Both the position numbers and the translations under genes were made by a program. The notes below the pieces were generated by a model. The model was given only the letters and a program-made list of their open reading frames with translations, was not told the origin of the DNA and did not search any database. From positions 372,001-436,000 of the forward strand of contig NZ_LT996886.1 in assembly GCF_900343145.1 (NCBI RefSeq): a DNA stretch of 64,000 nt. The letters are read 5' to 3'. Origin of the DNA: Tessaracoccus timonensis. GTDB lineage: Bacteria; Actinomycetota; Actinomycetes; Propionibacteriales; Propionibacteriaceae. Below, piece after piece: positions 9,555 to 18,150 of this stretch (position 1 is the first letter of the stretch; each line of letters starts with the position of its first letter).

Positions 9555-10499
9555 TCACAGCTGCCCTGATTCCTCGAGCACGCGCTGCGCACGCTCGAGA
9601 CGCGCCTGCCACCACCTGGTCGTTCCGTCGTCGGCGAGGTGCCGCGACGCCAGCGTCGGTTCTAGGCCGACGATCGGCGGCGTCAGCCAGCCGTCCTGAG
9701 GCAGCAGCGGGCGCTCGACGACGTCGCCTGCCAGCAGCCGCACGGTCTCGAGCCCGCACGCCCACGGCAGCTCCGGCAATGCCGCAGCCAGTGCCACGCC
9801 GGCAGCGATGCCGACGGAGGTTTCCACCGCCGACGACACCACGCACGGCATCTTCAGCTCTTTGGCGAGCGCCAGGCAGCGGCGGATGCCGCCGAGTGGC
9901 TGCACCTTGAGCACGATGCCGTCGGCGGCGTCTAGTTCCGCCACGCGGTACGGGTCGTCGGCTTTGCGGATGGACTCGTCGGCGACGATGGGCACGCCCA
10001 GCCCCAGGGAGCGCAGGCGGGCGAGGTCGTCGACGCTGGCGCAGGGCTGTTCGGCATACTGCAGTTGCAGGGGCGCCAGAGCGCTCAGCGCGCGGGTGGC
10101 CTCGTCGAGGCTCCAGCCGCCGTTGGCGTCAACGCGCAGCTGCGCCTCCGGGAGCGCCTCGCGCACGGCGCGCACGCGGGCGAGGTCATCGTCGAGGGAG
10201 GTTTCACCGGCCACCTTGATCTTGATGGTGCGGCAGCCTGTTTCTCTCGCGCGCCGCACCGCATCGTCGGGCGCGAGTGCGGGCACGATGCCGTTGACGG
10301 GCACCTGGTCGCGAAACGGGCCGGGGAAGCCATGTTCGGCGATATCGAGTGCCGCGAGCAGCCACGTCGCGGCCTCCTCGTCGCCGTATTCGGGGAACGG
10401 GCTCCACTCGGCCCAGCCGGCCTTGCCTTCAAGCAGTACGCCTTGGCGCCTGCGCAGCCCGCGGAAGGGCACGCGCATGGCGATGTCGTAGACGATCAT
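9555..10499 (-). CDS. menC: o-Succinylbenzoate synthase
   Basis: A 314-residue enolase-superfamily enzyme that dehydrates SHCHC to o-succinylbenzoate. The catalytic set is visible: KIKVAG with the base lysine, RVDANGGW, LQYAEQPC and PIVADESI for the metal ligands, and IVLKVQPLGG with the second lysine. It begins MIVYDIAMRVPFRGL. Its start overlaps the menA stop by four bases. The gap to menD is 25 bases, consistent with one transcript. Confidence 0.92.
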   Translation of the reverse strand: MIVYDIAMRVPFRGLRRRQGVLLEGKAGWAEWSPFPEYGDEEAATWLLAALDIAEHGFPGPFRDQVPVNGIVPALAPDDAVRRARETGCRTIKIKVAGETSLDDDLARVRAVREALPEAQLRVDANGGWSLDEATRALSALAPLQLQYAEQPCASVDDLARLRSLGLGVPIVADESIRKADDPYRVAELDAADGIVLKVQPLGGIRRCLALAKELKMPCVVSSAVETSVGIAAGVALAAALPELPWACGLETVRLLAGDVVERPLLPQDGWLTPPIVGLEPTLASRHLADDGTTRWWQARLERAQRVLEESGQL

Positions 10500-11371
10500 G
10501 CGAGGAACACCCCGACGACGAGCCCAAACCCTATTCCGATGCCTGCCATGCCGGTGCCCTGAATGACAGGAATGAGCGCCCTACCCGTGGCTCCGCCAAG
10601 CACGAGTTTCAGCGGGGCGACGACCACACCCAACCCCAGGAGGGCGATGAGCGCCCACCACGTGGTGCCCGCCGCGAAGGCCACCACCGACGCGGCAGCG
10701 AGCAACACTAGGGCAGCGTAGAACCGTCGGGTGCCTTGGTCGCCAAGGCGCACGGCGAGGGTGCGCTTGCCCACCTCCTTGTCGGTGGGAATGTCGCGCA
10801 GGTTATTGCCGACGAGCACCCCGCACGCCATCGCGCCGACGGCGGCACCAGCGCACCACGCGTACCAGGGCGCGGCGAGCACATTGATGTAGGTGGTGCC
10901 GACGGTGGCGACCAGCCCGAAGAAAATGAAGACGAACACCTCGCCAAGCCCGATGTAGCCGTACGGGTGCTTGCCGCCGGTGTAGTACCACGCCGCCAGG
11001 ATGCACAGGGCGCCGACGAGGAGCAGCCACCATTGCGCCGTCAACCACACGATGACGAGGCCAACCAGCGCTGCCACCCCGAAGCTCACGAAGGCTGCGC
11101 GTCGCACCTGGACGGGCTCGGCCAGGCCGGATGCGGTGATGCGCAGCGGCCCGGCGCGGTCTTCGTCGGTGCCGCGAACACCATCGGAGTAGTCGTTGGC
11201 GTAGTTCACGCCCACCTGCAGCGCGACGGCCACTAGCAGCGCGAGCACCGTGAGGAGGAGGTCGACGCGCCCGGCGTACATGGCGGCTGCAGCGCCGGCG
11301 AGTATGGGCGCGACGGCGGCGGGCAGCGTCCGGGGGCGAGCACCTTCGACCCAGATGTTGAAGCTTGTCAT
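10496..11371 (-). CDS. menA: 1,4-dihydroxy-2-naphthoate polyprenyltransferase
   Basis: A 291-residue integral membrane prenyltransferase of the UbiA superfamily that attaches the isoprenoid tail. It starts MTSFNIWVEGARPRTLPAAV, which matches the usual MenA start. The first aspartate-rich site is NYANDYSDGVRGTDEDR (about residues 65-81) and the second is NNLRDIPTDKEVGKRTLAVRLG. Start 11371 gives an ATGA overlap with the menE stop; an in-frame ATG at 11383 would add four residues. It is flanked by menE upstream and menC downstream in one operon. Confidence 0.93.
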   Translation of the reverse strand: MTSFNIWVEGARPRTLPAAVAPILAGAAAAMYAGRVDLLLTVLALLVAVALQVGVNYANDYSDGVRGTDEDRAGPLRITASGLAEPVQVRRAAFVSFGVAALVGLVIVWLTAQWWLLLVGALCILAAWYYTGGKHPYGYIGLGEVFVFIFFGLVATVGTTYINVLAAPWYAWCAGAAVGAMACGVLVGNNLRDIPTDKEVGKRTLAVRLGDQGTRRFYAALVLLAAASVVAFAAGTTWWALIALLGLGVVVAPLKLVLGGATGRALIPVIQGTGMAGIGIGFGLVVGVFLA

Positions 11372-12336
11372 TGCGCCAGCCATCTTAGGAGCTTTTCGCG
11401 ATCTGGCTTGCCGCCCGGAGTTCGCGGCAGCTCATCGACGACGCACAACTGGCGCGGCAGTGCGTGCTTCGGGAGCGCCGGGCGCAGGCGCGCTCGCCAC
11501 TGATCGAGGGTGCCTCCCGTGGCGAACAGCACGATCCGCTGCCCCCATTCGTCATCGTCGACGGCGAGCACCCAGGCGTCGGCGTCGAGTGCGGTGACGG
11601 CGGCGCGCACGGCGGCGAGGTCAGCTTTGAGGCCACCGGTGATGACGATGTCATCCGCGCGTCCGAGCACGCGGAGGCGCCCGTCGGCCCACTCGCCGCG
11701 ATCCTTCGTCAGCAGCGATCCGCCGGTGACCATCGGCCCGCTCAGACGAATGAGGCCGCGCTCAATGGCCACCTCGACGCCGGGCAGCGGCACGCCGTCG
11801 TAGACCACGCCCCCGCAGGTCTCACTCATGCCGTACGTCTCCACCACGCGCACGCCCGCATCTTCGGCTCGCGCCCGCACGTCCTGGCGCAGCGGCGCTC
11901 CCCCGACAAGCACCGCGTTGAAGCCGTCGAGCGGCAGGCGCTGATCGAGGGCGCGGATGAGCTGGGTGGGGACGATAGACAGACAGTTGCGGCCAGGAGC
12001 TGGAACAGCGTCGGTGAGATCCGACGAGCACACCCGCACCCCTGTGCCCAAGACGCCTCGGACGAGCACCATCAGCCCGGCCACGTAGTGGCTGGGCAGG
12101 GCGAGGTGCCACGTCGCATCCCAGCCGAAATACTCTCGATTGGCCCGGGCGGCAGCGACGAGTTGCTCGCGCGTGAGCATCACTCGCTGCGGGGTCCCCG
12201 TCGACCCTGAGGTCTCCAACACCACACCGATGCCCGGATGGAGCTCTTGAGGTTCTCCCGACGCGAGCCACAGCCCTGGGCCTCCGGAGAGCATGCGTTG
12301 CACATCGTCGACGGTGGGGCTGGTCATGCGCGTCAT
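11368..12336 (-). CDS. menE: o-Succinylbenzoate-CoA ligase
   Basis: An acyl-adenylating enzyme of about 322 residues activating o-succinylbenzoate. The phosphate-binding loop is LETSGSTGTPQRVMLTR, followed by LPSHYVAGLMVLVRG, then YGMSETCGGVVYDG. The C-terminal domain shows GRADDIVITGGLKADLAAV and the catalytic lysine in RTPGGKPDREKLL. It is short for the adenylate-forming superfamily but normal for actinobacterial MenE. Start is uncertain between 12336 and 12327; no clear ribosome site favours either. It is the first gene of the menE-A-C-D run. Confidence 0.88.
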   Translation of the reverse strand: MTRMTSPTVDDVQRMLSGGPGLWLASGEPQELHPGIGVVLETSGSTGTPQRVMLTREQLVAAARANREYFGWDATWHLALPSHYVAGLMVLVRGVLGTGVRVCSSDLTDAVPAPGRNCLSIVPTQLIRALDQRLPLDGFNAVLVGGAPLRQDVRARAEDAGVRVVETYGMSETCGGVVYDGVPLPGVEVAIERGLIRLSGPMVTGGSLLTKDRGEWADGRLRVLGRADDIVITGGLKADLAAVRAAVTALDADAWVLAVDDDEWGQRIVLFATGGTLDQWRARLRPALPKHALPRQLCVVDELPRTPGGKPDREKLLRWLAQ

Positions 12337-12408
12337 GCTATCGCCGCTGCCTGAGGCCTTCCGAATCCCCTTCGTGGCGCCTTCTGAGCGCAAGCTAGAC
12401 TAGCTCCT

Positions 12409-12657
12409 ATGCCTAGGGTGCTGCTCATCGTCGCGATCATCATGTTGACGCTCTACTGCGTCATCGAAGTTGCGCAGGCTCGAAGTGCCCGCGTGCGGCG
12501 GCTGCCGAAATGGCTGTGGGCCTTCGCCGTGATTTGTGTTCCGGTGGTCGGCCCGATCAGCTGGCTGGCATTGGGGCGCCCCACGAACGCGCCCCGCAAG
12601 CCACTACCCAACCGCGCCCCCGACGACGACGAAGACTTCCTGCGCGGAATTAGGTAG
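12409..12657 (+). CDS. Small PLDc_N-type membrane protein
   Basis: An 82-residue protein with two predicted membrane helices (about residues 4-22 and 34-53) and the pattern LPKWLWAFAVICVPVVGPISWLALGRP, typical of the PLDc_N (phospholipase D N-terminal) family of short actinobacterial membrane proteins. The rest is a hydrophilic tail rich in proline and acidic residues. The name comes from homology to a leader of cardiolipin synthases; no catalytic domain is present and function is unknown. It lies 72 bases from the divergent menE start and 21 bases before dhaL. Confidence 0.75.
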   Translation: MPRVLLIVAIIMLTLYCVIEVAQARSARVRRLPKWLWAFAVICVPVVGPISWLALGRPTNAPRKPLPNRAPDDDEDFLRGIR

Positions 12658-12678
12658 GGCAACGCCCGAAGCGCAAGA

Positions 12679-13353
12679 ATGGCACACATGGGATTCGGAC
12701 TCGGCGCAATGCAAGCATGGCTCGGTGATGCGAGAACCACGTTCCACGCGAACATGCAGATGCTCGACGACCTCGACACTGCAATCGGCGACGGCGACCA
12801 CGGCACCAACATGGCGCGTGGTTTCGACGCCGCTGTCACCGTCGACTTCGTGATGAACAACACGCCCAAGCTGGCGCTGCGGCAAATCGGCATGCAGCTG
12901 CTCGGCACCATTGGCGGCGCATCGGGCGCGCTCTACGGCACGTTCTTCCTCACGCTGTCGGCCTCCTGGCCCTCCGAGCTGAACGCAGCGACGCTGACGC
13001 ACGCATTCGGCTCCGCTCGCGATGCGGTGCAGGCGAGGGGTCGGGCCGAGATCGGCGACAAGACCATGGTCGACTCCCTCGACGCCGCGGTACGCAGCCT
13101 GAGCGCAGCGCCTTCCGACGCGTCCACCGCCGACGCGCTTTCCCGCGCTGCGGACGCAGCCAAGCAGGCCGCCGAAGCCACCCGCGACATGCTTGCCCGA
13201 CGCGGACGTGCGGCCCTGCTGGGTGAGCGCAGCGTCGGCCACGTTGATCCGGGCGCAGCGTCCATAGCCCTGCTGTTCGAGATCACCGCCCGCCAGGCGG
13301 CGTTCCTGAGTGCGAATAACGACGCCCCTCAGACCCCAGGAGATCACTCGTGA
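12679..13353 (+). CDS. DhaL-type dihydroxyacetone kinase ATP-binding subunit
   Basis: A 224-residue DhaL/DAK2-domain protein. The magnesium-nucleotide site DDLDTAIGDGDHGTNMARGF is complete, and the rest is the expected all-helical fold with GTIGGASGALYGTFF and the late GARS-like turn RRGRAALLGERSVGHVDPGA. DhaL normally phosphorylates dihydroxyacetone bound on DhaK, using ATP or a phosphotransferase partner DhaM. Neither partner is nearby; instead the stop overlaps the start of a galactokinase-like gene by four bases. The substrate is therefore open. Confidence 0.8.
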   Translation: MAHMGFGLGAMQAWLGDARTTFHANMQMLDDLDTAIGDGDHGTNMARGFDAAVTVDFVMNNTPKLALRQIGMQLLGTIGGASGALYGTFFLTLSASWPSELNAATLTHAFGSARDAVQARGRAEIGDKTMVDSLDAAVRSLSAAPSDASTADALSRAADAAKQAAEATRDMLARRGRAALLGERSVGHVDPGAASIALLFEITARQAAFLSANNDAPQTPGDHS

Positions 13354-14534
13354 CTAGCTGGTTCGTGCCCGGACGCATCGAGGTATTCGGCAAACACACC
13401 GACTATGCCGGCGGGCACTCGCTCCTCGCTGCAGTCGACCGCGGGGTGACGGTCACCGTCGCATCTGACGACGTGTTCCGTGCCACCTCAGACGCGTTCC
13501 CCGACGAAGCCATCGAGCTGATCCCCGGGCAGCCGCTGCAGGCGCGCCCTGGGCACTGGGGCCATTACCTGCAGGTGGTGCTGGACCGCCTCACGTTGAA
13601 CTTTGGCCCCCTCGAGCCGGTGCGCTTCGAGATCTCGTCGACGCTCCCCGCAGCCAGCGGCATGAGTTCCTCGTCAGCGCTGGTGTGCGCCGCCGTGCTC
13701 GCCCTCGCTGACCACGCTGGCTTCCTCGAATCGCCGCGATGGACCGACCACATTCACGACGAGCTCGAGCTGGCGAGCTACTGCTCCTGCGTTGAAAACG
13801 GCTATGACTACCCCGGCCTGCCGGGTAGCGCCGGCGTGGGAACCTTGGCCGGAGCGCAAGACCAGACCGCCATGATCGCCTGCCGCGAGGGCGAAATCAC
13901 TGAGTTTTCCTACATTCCCAGCCGCCGCTATGGATCGTGCGCCCTGCCTCACGACTGGTGCTTCGTCGTCGGCGTATCAGGAGTGCGCGCGGAGAAATCC
14001 GGCGCGGTGAAAGAACGCTACAACTATCTCTCGAGCAGCACGAAGGAACTACTCGAGCGTTGGAACGACGCCACCGGCCGAGACGACGTCATCCTCAACG
14101 ACGTGCTGAGTGTCGAAGACGGGGTTGCTGGCCTGCGCGAAATCGTCGCTGATGACGAGGCCCTCACCCGCCGTCTGGAGGCGTTCGTCGAAGAAGTGAC
14201 GCAGTGCATTCCGCAGGCGTTCAAGGCGCTCGAAGCAGGCGATGTGGAGGCGTTCGGAGAGGCTGCGTTGAGGTCGCACCGCAACGCGGATGAACGTCTG
14301 GGCAACCAGATTCCTGAAACGAACCGACTGGTGGAGCTGGCTCGCGAACTCGGCGCCCCCGCTGCCTCAGCATTCGGCGCCGGATTCGGCGGCTCGACGT
14401 GGGCGCTGGCCCGCAAGGACGACGCCGAGCAGTTCGCTGCGCGTTGGGGCGAGCGCTACCGCGCCGAGTTCCCGGACACGAACCCGGAGTTCATCATCAC
14501 CCAGCCCAGCGCGCCGGCCCACAAGCTCTCGTAG
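13350..14534 (+). CDS. GHMP sugar kinase, galactokinase-like
   Basis: A 394-residue GHMP-superfamily kinase closest in layout to galactokinase. The N-terminal signature is PGRIEVFGKHTDYAGGHSLL (residues 8-27). The ATP loop is LPAASGMSSSSALVCA (about 92-107), and motif 3 is FGAGFGGSTWAL near residue 340. Classical galactokinase reads GEHTDYN; here the glutamate that helps hold the sugar is lysine and the asparagine is alanine, so specificity may differ. It starts with GTG, coupled to the DhaL gene by a four-base overlap. No other Leloir-pathway gene is present. Confidence 0.78.
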   Translation: MTSWFVPGRIEVFGKHTDYAGGHSLLAAVDRGVTVTVASDDVFRATSDAFPDEAIELIPGQPLQARPGHWGHYLQVVLDRLTLNFGPLEPVRFEISSTLPAASGMSSSSALVCAAVLALADHAGFLESPRWTDHIHDELELASYCSCVENGYDYPGLPGSAGVGTLAGAQDQTAMIACREGEITEFSYIPSRRYGSCALPHDWCFVVGVSGVRAEKSGAVKERYNYLSSSTKELLERWNDATGRDDVILNDVLSVEDGVAGLREIVADDEALTRRLEAFVEEVTQCIPQAFKALEAGDVEAFGEAALRSHRNADERLGNQIPETNRLVELARELGAPAASAFGAGFGGSTWALARKDDAEQFAARWGERYRAEFPDTNPEFIITQPSAPAHKLS

Positions 14535-14547
14535 CGAGCGCGACGCG

Positions 14548-15492
14548 TCACGTATTGCGGGGCGTGCGCTCGGCGTCGAGTTCGATGTCGGCGTAGCTTC
14601 GCGGGTCTTCGATGGGCTCGAGGTGGCCGAGCACCTGCAGGCCAGGGAACTCGGCGACGAGCTCGTCTACCAGGTCTTCCATGAGGTCGTGGCCGTACTG
14701 CACGCTCCACTTGCCGGGCACGAGCATGTGGAACTCAAGGAACGACCTCGCCCCGGACACGCGCGTGCGCACCGCGTGGAATTCCACGTCCTCACCCACC
14801 GAACGTTCCATGATCGTCGCAATCTGACGGCGGTCCTCCTCCGGCAGCGCCTCGTCTAGCAGGCCACGCGAGGATTCAGCGAGCAGTTTCCACCCCGTCC
14901 AGAGGATGTTCAGCCCGACGAGCAGCGCCACGACCGGGTCGAGCCAGATCCAGCCGGTCAGCCACACGAGCCCTACCCCGACGAGCACCCCAGCCGAGGT
15001 GACAACGTCGGTCATGAGGTGCTTGCCGTCGGCGCGCAGCGTGATGGAACGGTGGGTCTTGCCGGCGCGAATGAGCACCAGGGCCACGGCGCCGTTGATG
15101 AGCGATGCGACCACCGAAATGAGCAGCCCGATGCCCACCTCTTCGAGCGGCTGCGGGTTGAGAAGCCGCTCGACCGAGAAACCGATGATGGCCATGGCCG
15201 CGATGAAGATCATCACGCCTTCGGTGGCGGCGGAGAAATACTCAGCCTTGCTTCGCCCGAAGTGGAAGGCATCATCGGCGGGTTTAGCGGCGAGCTTCAG
15301 CGCGATGAGCGCCACGATGGCCGCGACGAGGTTCACCGTCGATTCGGCTGCGTCCGACAGCAAACCCACCGAGCCGGTAATCCACCACGCCCCGGTCTTC
15401 AGTAGGAGTGTGGCGAGCGCGGCAGCGATGGACAGCCACGCATATTTGGAGAGATCGGCACGTTGCACAACCCATGAGTGTTCCCCGTTCAT
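14548..15492 (-). CDS. Cation diffusion facilitator family transporter
   Basis: A 314-residue CDF exporter for divalent metal ions (zinc, iron, cobalt or manganese class). Six helices are expected. The membrane metal site shows SDAAESTVN in helix 2 and HLMTDVVTSAGVLVG with the HxxxD pair in helix 5. A cytoplasmic domain follows, with EFHMLVPGKWSVQYGHDLMEDL. Helix 2 has D with S four residues on instead of DxxxD, which is common in one CDF subgroup. ATG 15492 is preferred over a TTG six bases upstream. Its start is 16 bases from the divergent patatin gene. Confidence 0.88.
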   Translation of the reverse strand: MNGEHSWVVQRADLSKYAWLSIAAALATLLLKTGAWWITGSVGLLSDAAESTVNLVAAIVALIALKLAAKPADDAFHFGRSKAEYFSAATEGVMIFIAAMAIIGFSVERLLNPQPLEEVGIGLLISVVASLINGAVALVLIRAGKTHRSITLRADGKHLMTDVVTSAGVLVGVGLVWLTGWIWLDPVVALLVGLNILWTGWKLLAESSRGLLDEALPEEDRRQIATIMERSVGEDVEFHAVRTRVSGARSFLEFHMLVPGKWSVQYGHDLMEDLVDELVAEFPGLQVLGHLEPIEDPRSYADIELDAERTPRNT

Positions 15493-15508
15493 GCTCAAAG
15501 GTCAACGT

Positions 15509-16987
15509 ATGCTGGATGGCATGCGAAGCGGATGGTTTGGTTTGCCGCTGTTCGGTAAACACCCGGAGCCGGCGGTGGTGTCATGCACGATTTCAGGCGG
15601 CGGGTCACGCGCGAGCTTCCAGATCGGCGCCCTGCAATACCTCTACCGCCATGACGAACAGTTCACCCCGACGGTATTCGTCGGCGCATCTGCGGGCGCG
15701 ATCGTGGCGTCAGGGCTCGCCCAGTACGCGAGCCGCCACGACCAGTCCGAGTGGATCGACCGTCTGGGCGAGCTGTGGTTCAGCATGCGCAGCTCCGAGG
15801 AGATGTTCACGCCGCGCAATTGGTTCCGTAAGCTGCGCGACGAAGGGCCGTCGTGGATGGAAATTGTGCAGCCTCCGCCCGCGCCGCCCAAGCCGAAGAA
15901 AGCCCCATCGCCGCGTCTCGCGCTGCCCAACTTCTTCACCCGCCGTGACCAAGATTCACCCGCCACGCCGAGCTCGCCGGATTCGCCGCTTGACCCCGTC
16001 GAGATGGCACTCACGCCCGAAGGTGAGATCCAGCCGCAATGGTCGCTGGAGCATCTCTCTGCCATCGCCAGCCACATCGGGCAGATTCCGCGCATCGGCA
16101 CGGACATGTCGGCCATCTGGTCGGGCTTGGAGCAGACCCAGTCGATGTACCGCCCCGGCCCGGTGTTGCAAGACCTCCTGGAGCCGGGTTTCTTCCAACC
16201 TGCGCGAGTGGCGTCGTCGGGAATGCGGCTCAGGATTGCCCTCGTCGCGCTCGAATCGGGCGAGCTGCGCTACATGACTGAGGAAGGCAAGCTCGTCGAC
16301 CGCAACAACGAGCCCTGGGACGACACCGACCACGATCTCGTCCACGGCCTGCTCGCCTCGTGCTCTATCCCCGGTGTGTTCCGCGCCGTGCCCATCGAGG
16401 ATGAGACCTACGTCGACGGTGGAACCCGGGAGAATCTTCCCGCCGAGCTCGCCATCGGGCTCATGGGGGCGTCGCGCAACTACGTGCTGTCGAGCCACAC
16501 CGGTGGCGTCACCCCGCGGCCGAATATGGCCGACGCGTCCATCTTCGACGTGGTGATGCGCGCCACGGACATTCTCATCGACGAGGCCGGGCGCGACGAG
16601 CTCGAGTACGCGATCTCCGCGAATGCCATCAACATCTATCCCGACGTGCCGGTCCATGACGCGATGACCGTGCACCCTGGCCTGACGCGCATCAACACGG
16701 CGCATGGCTGGTTTCGAGCAGCCGAAGTGCACCTCGAGCTTGATGCGCAGCACCGCCGCAGACATCGTCGGATCATCGAACAGCGCTTGCAGTGCCTACG
16801 CCTGGAGCAGGCATGGCTCGAGGAGCCGGAGCTGCAACAGCGACGCGACGACATCGTCAGCGCGAAACGGGCGCTGCGGGCACTGGTGGAGGAAGCGCGC
16901 GCCGACGCGCTACCACCGGACGCCAGTTCGTGGGCGCGCACGTTCGAGGAACACCCCGTGGCAATCGAGTCGCGCCCCTGGTGGTGA
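15509..16987 (+). CDS. Patatin-like phospholipase family protein
   Basis: A protein of about 492 residues with the patatin fold. The oxyanion stretch is CTISGGGSRASFQIGALQYL, the nucleophile elbow is FVGASAGAIVASG (serine in GASAG), and the dyad aspartate is in ETYVDGGTREN. A long low-complexity, proline-rich insert (roughly residues 110-165) separates the elbow from the core. Members hydrolyse acyl esters of lipids. ATG 15509 has AAAGG eight bases upstream; 15491 and 15521 are alternatives. The C-terminal 80 residues are charged and likely helical (LEQAWLEEPELQQRRDDIV). Confidence 0.85.
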   Translation: MLDGMRSGWFGLPLFGKHPEPAVVSCTISGGGSRASFQIGALQYLYRHDEQFTPTVFVGASAGAIVASGLAQYASRHDQSEWIDRLGELWFSMRSSEEMFTPRNWFRKLRDEGPSWMEIVQPPPAPPKPKKAPSPRLALPNFFTRRDQDSPATPSSPDSPLDPVEMALTPEGEIQPQWSLEHLSAIASHIGQIPRIGTDMSAIWSGLEQTQSMYRPGPVLQDLLEPGFFQPARVASSGMRLRIALVALESGELRYMTEEGKLVDRNNEPWDDTDHDLVHGLLASCSIPGVFRAVPIEDETYVDGGTRENLPAELAIGLMGASRNYVLSSHTGGVTPRPNMADASIFDVVMRATDILIDEAGRDELEYAISANAINIYPDVPVHDAMTVHPGLTRINTAHGWFRAAEVHLELDAQHRRRHRRIIEQRLQCLRLEQAWLEEPELQQRRDDIVSAKRALRALVEEARADALPPDASSWARTFEEHPVAIESRPWW

Positions 16988-16991
16988 GTGC

Positions 16992-17606
16992 CTAGTCGAC
17001 GGCGATCCAGGCATGGTGGGCGTCGGCCGCCACTGACGCCGCGCTGCCGTACGCCTCATCTGGCACGTAGCCTGCCCGTAGGTCGTCGGCGGTGAGCGGC
17101 TGGGCGTGCACATGCTCCGCAATCCGTGCGCGTTCCTTCGCCGCCGCTGTCAGCACCAGCAGCGGCATCCCGGAATACTTGCGGTTGGCCTGCACGGTGT
17201 GCGCTACTTCGTCGTGGACTGTTTCCGCGACGATGGCTAACGGGTTGCGGGCATCGAGGGCGGGGAACAGTTGCCGGATGCTGGCGATCGTCCCGTTGAC
17301 GACCAGCACGCGTGGCGACTCGAGGTGGGCGCGCCCGCGGGCCGGCAAGAGCACGCGATGCGCGACCTGAGCGTCAAACCGTTGTCCGGCGGGAGCCTCA
17401 CGCCGCCCCTCGACATCGGGGAGGGCGTCGATCTCGGCTTGGGTGATGTAGGTGGGCACGTGGGCGTCAACGGTGTCGTTGCCCCTGGGCGGCACGACGA
17501 CGGCCTCGCGCTGAGCGCGTCGGAGCACGCGGCGATCGGTCACCACAGCCACGCACAACAAGGCCAAGCCAAGCGCCACCGCGCCGACGAGCCACAGCCA
17601 TTCCAT
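16992..17606 (-). CDS. Single-pass membrane protein of unknown function
   Basis: A 204-residue protein with one N-terminal membrane helix (residues 2-22, LWLVGAVALGLALLCVAVV) and a soluble domain beyond an arginine-rich patch (TDRRVLRRAQRE). I do not recognise the family. The soluble part has alternating hydrophobic strands such as RVLVVNGTIASIRQLF and PLLVLTAAAKERARIAEHV, suggesting an alpha/beta domain, and ends HHAWIAVD. It converges on the patatin gene with a four-base gap and precedes tRNA-Lys on the other strand. Confidence 0.55.
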   Translation of the reverse strand: MEWLWLVGAVALGLALLCVAVVTDRRVLRRAQREAVVVPPRGNDTVDAHVPTYITQAEIDALPDVEGRREAPAGQRFDAQVAHRVLLPARGRAHLESPRVLVVNGTIASIRQLFPALDARNPLAIVAETVHDEVAHTVQANRKYSGMPLLVLTAAAKERARIAEHVHAQPLTADDLRAGYVPDEAYGSAASVAADAHHAWIAVD

Positions 17607-17673
17607 GCCTTCACTGTGCCAGAGGAGCCAAGCCCGAAGTGGCAGTTTGGCGTCGATGCTCTAGACTGTGATG

Positions 17674-17749
17674 GCCCCTATAGCTCAGTTGGCAGAGCAG
17701 TGGACTTTTAATCCATGGGTCGCGGGTTCGATCCCCGCTGGGGGCACCA
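17674..17749 (+). tRNA. tRNA-Lys (TTT anticodon)
   Basis: A complete cloverleaf. The acceptor GCCCCTA pairs with TGGGGGC, the D arm is AGCTCAGTTGGCAGAGC, the anticodon loop CTTTTAA sits on a GTGGA/TCCAT stem, and the T arm is CGGGTTCGATCCCCG-like. The 3' CCA is encoded at 17747-17749. Confidence 0.96.
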
Positions 17750-18150
17750 TTCACGACGACGCATCTCCCCGCATCGCATGCCCGAACCCTGCTGCACATG
17801 TTGGTGCGATGTATTCAAACCTCAACCTCAACCTGCGAAAGCCTGAACCTCAAGCTGTACTTCAAGTGATTTACTGAGAGCTGAACTCAGGATTTCTTCA
17901 GCCTTGGGCCCGGCAGCGATTTCAACATAACCCCTAGCCAGACGCGTGATGCCTCAAAAATTACATTCGTGTGATTTCGACAGGCTTGTCGGCGCGCTTC
18001 CTTGCATTCGAACCTCAACCAACCCTCAAGCAGCCTTGTCCCCACCTCCTCAGGCGTCCTACTGTCCTCGAGACCGGATGTGCCGGGAGTCTCAGGATTC
18101 CGGGGAAGCGGTGCATCCGGACACCCGTATCCACAACGTGAGGAGACATC
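17750..18150. other. Non-coding gap upstream of the SH3b protein gene
   Basis: About 400 bases with no convincing gene. A 15-base imperfect repeat occurs at 17813-17827 and 18006-18020 (ATTC, then A or G, then AACCTCAACC), each followed at a short distance by CTCAAGC. The downstream end holds the AGGAG ribosome site for the GTG start at 18151. No tRNA or riboswitch fold was recognised. Confidence 0.5.
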
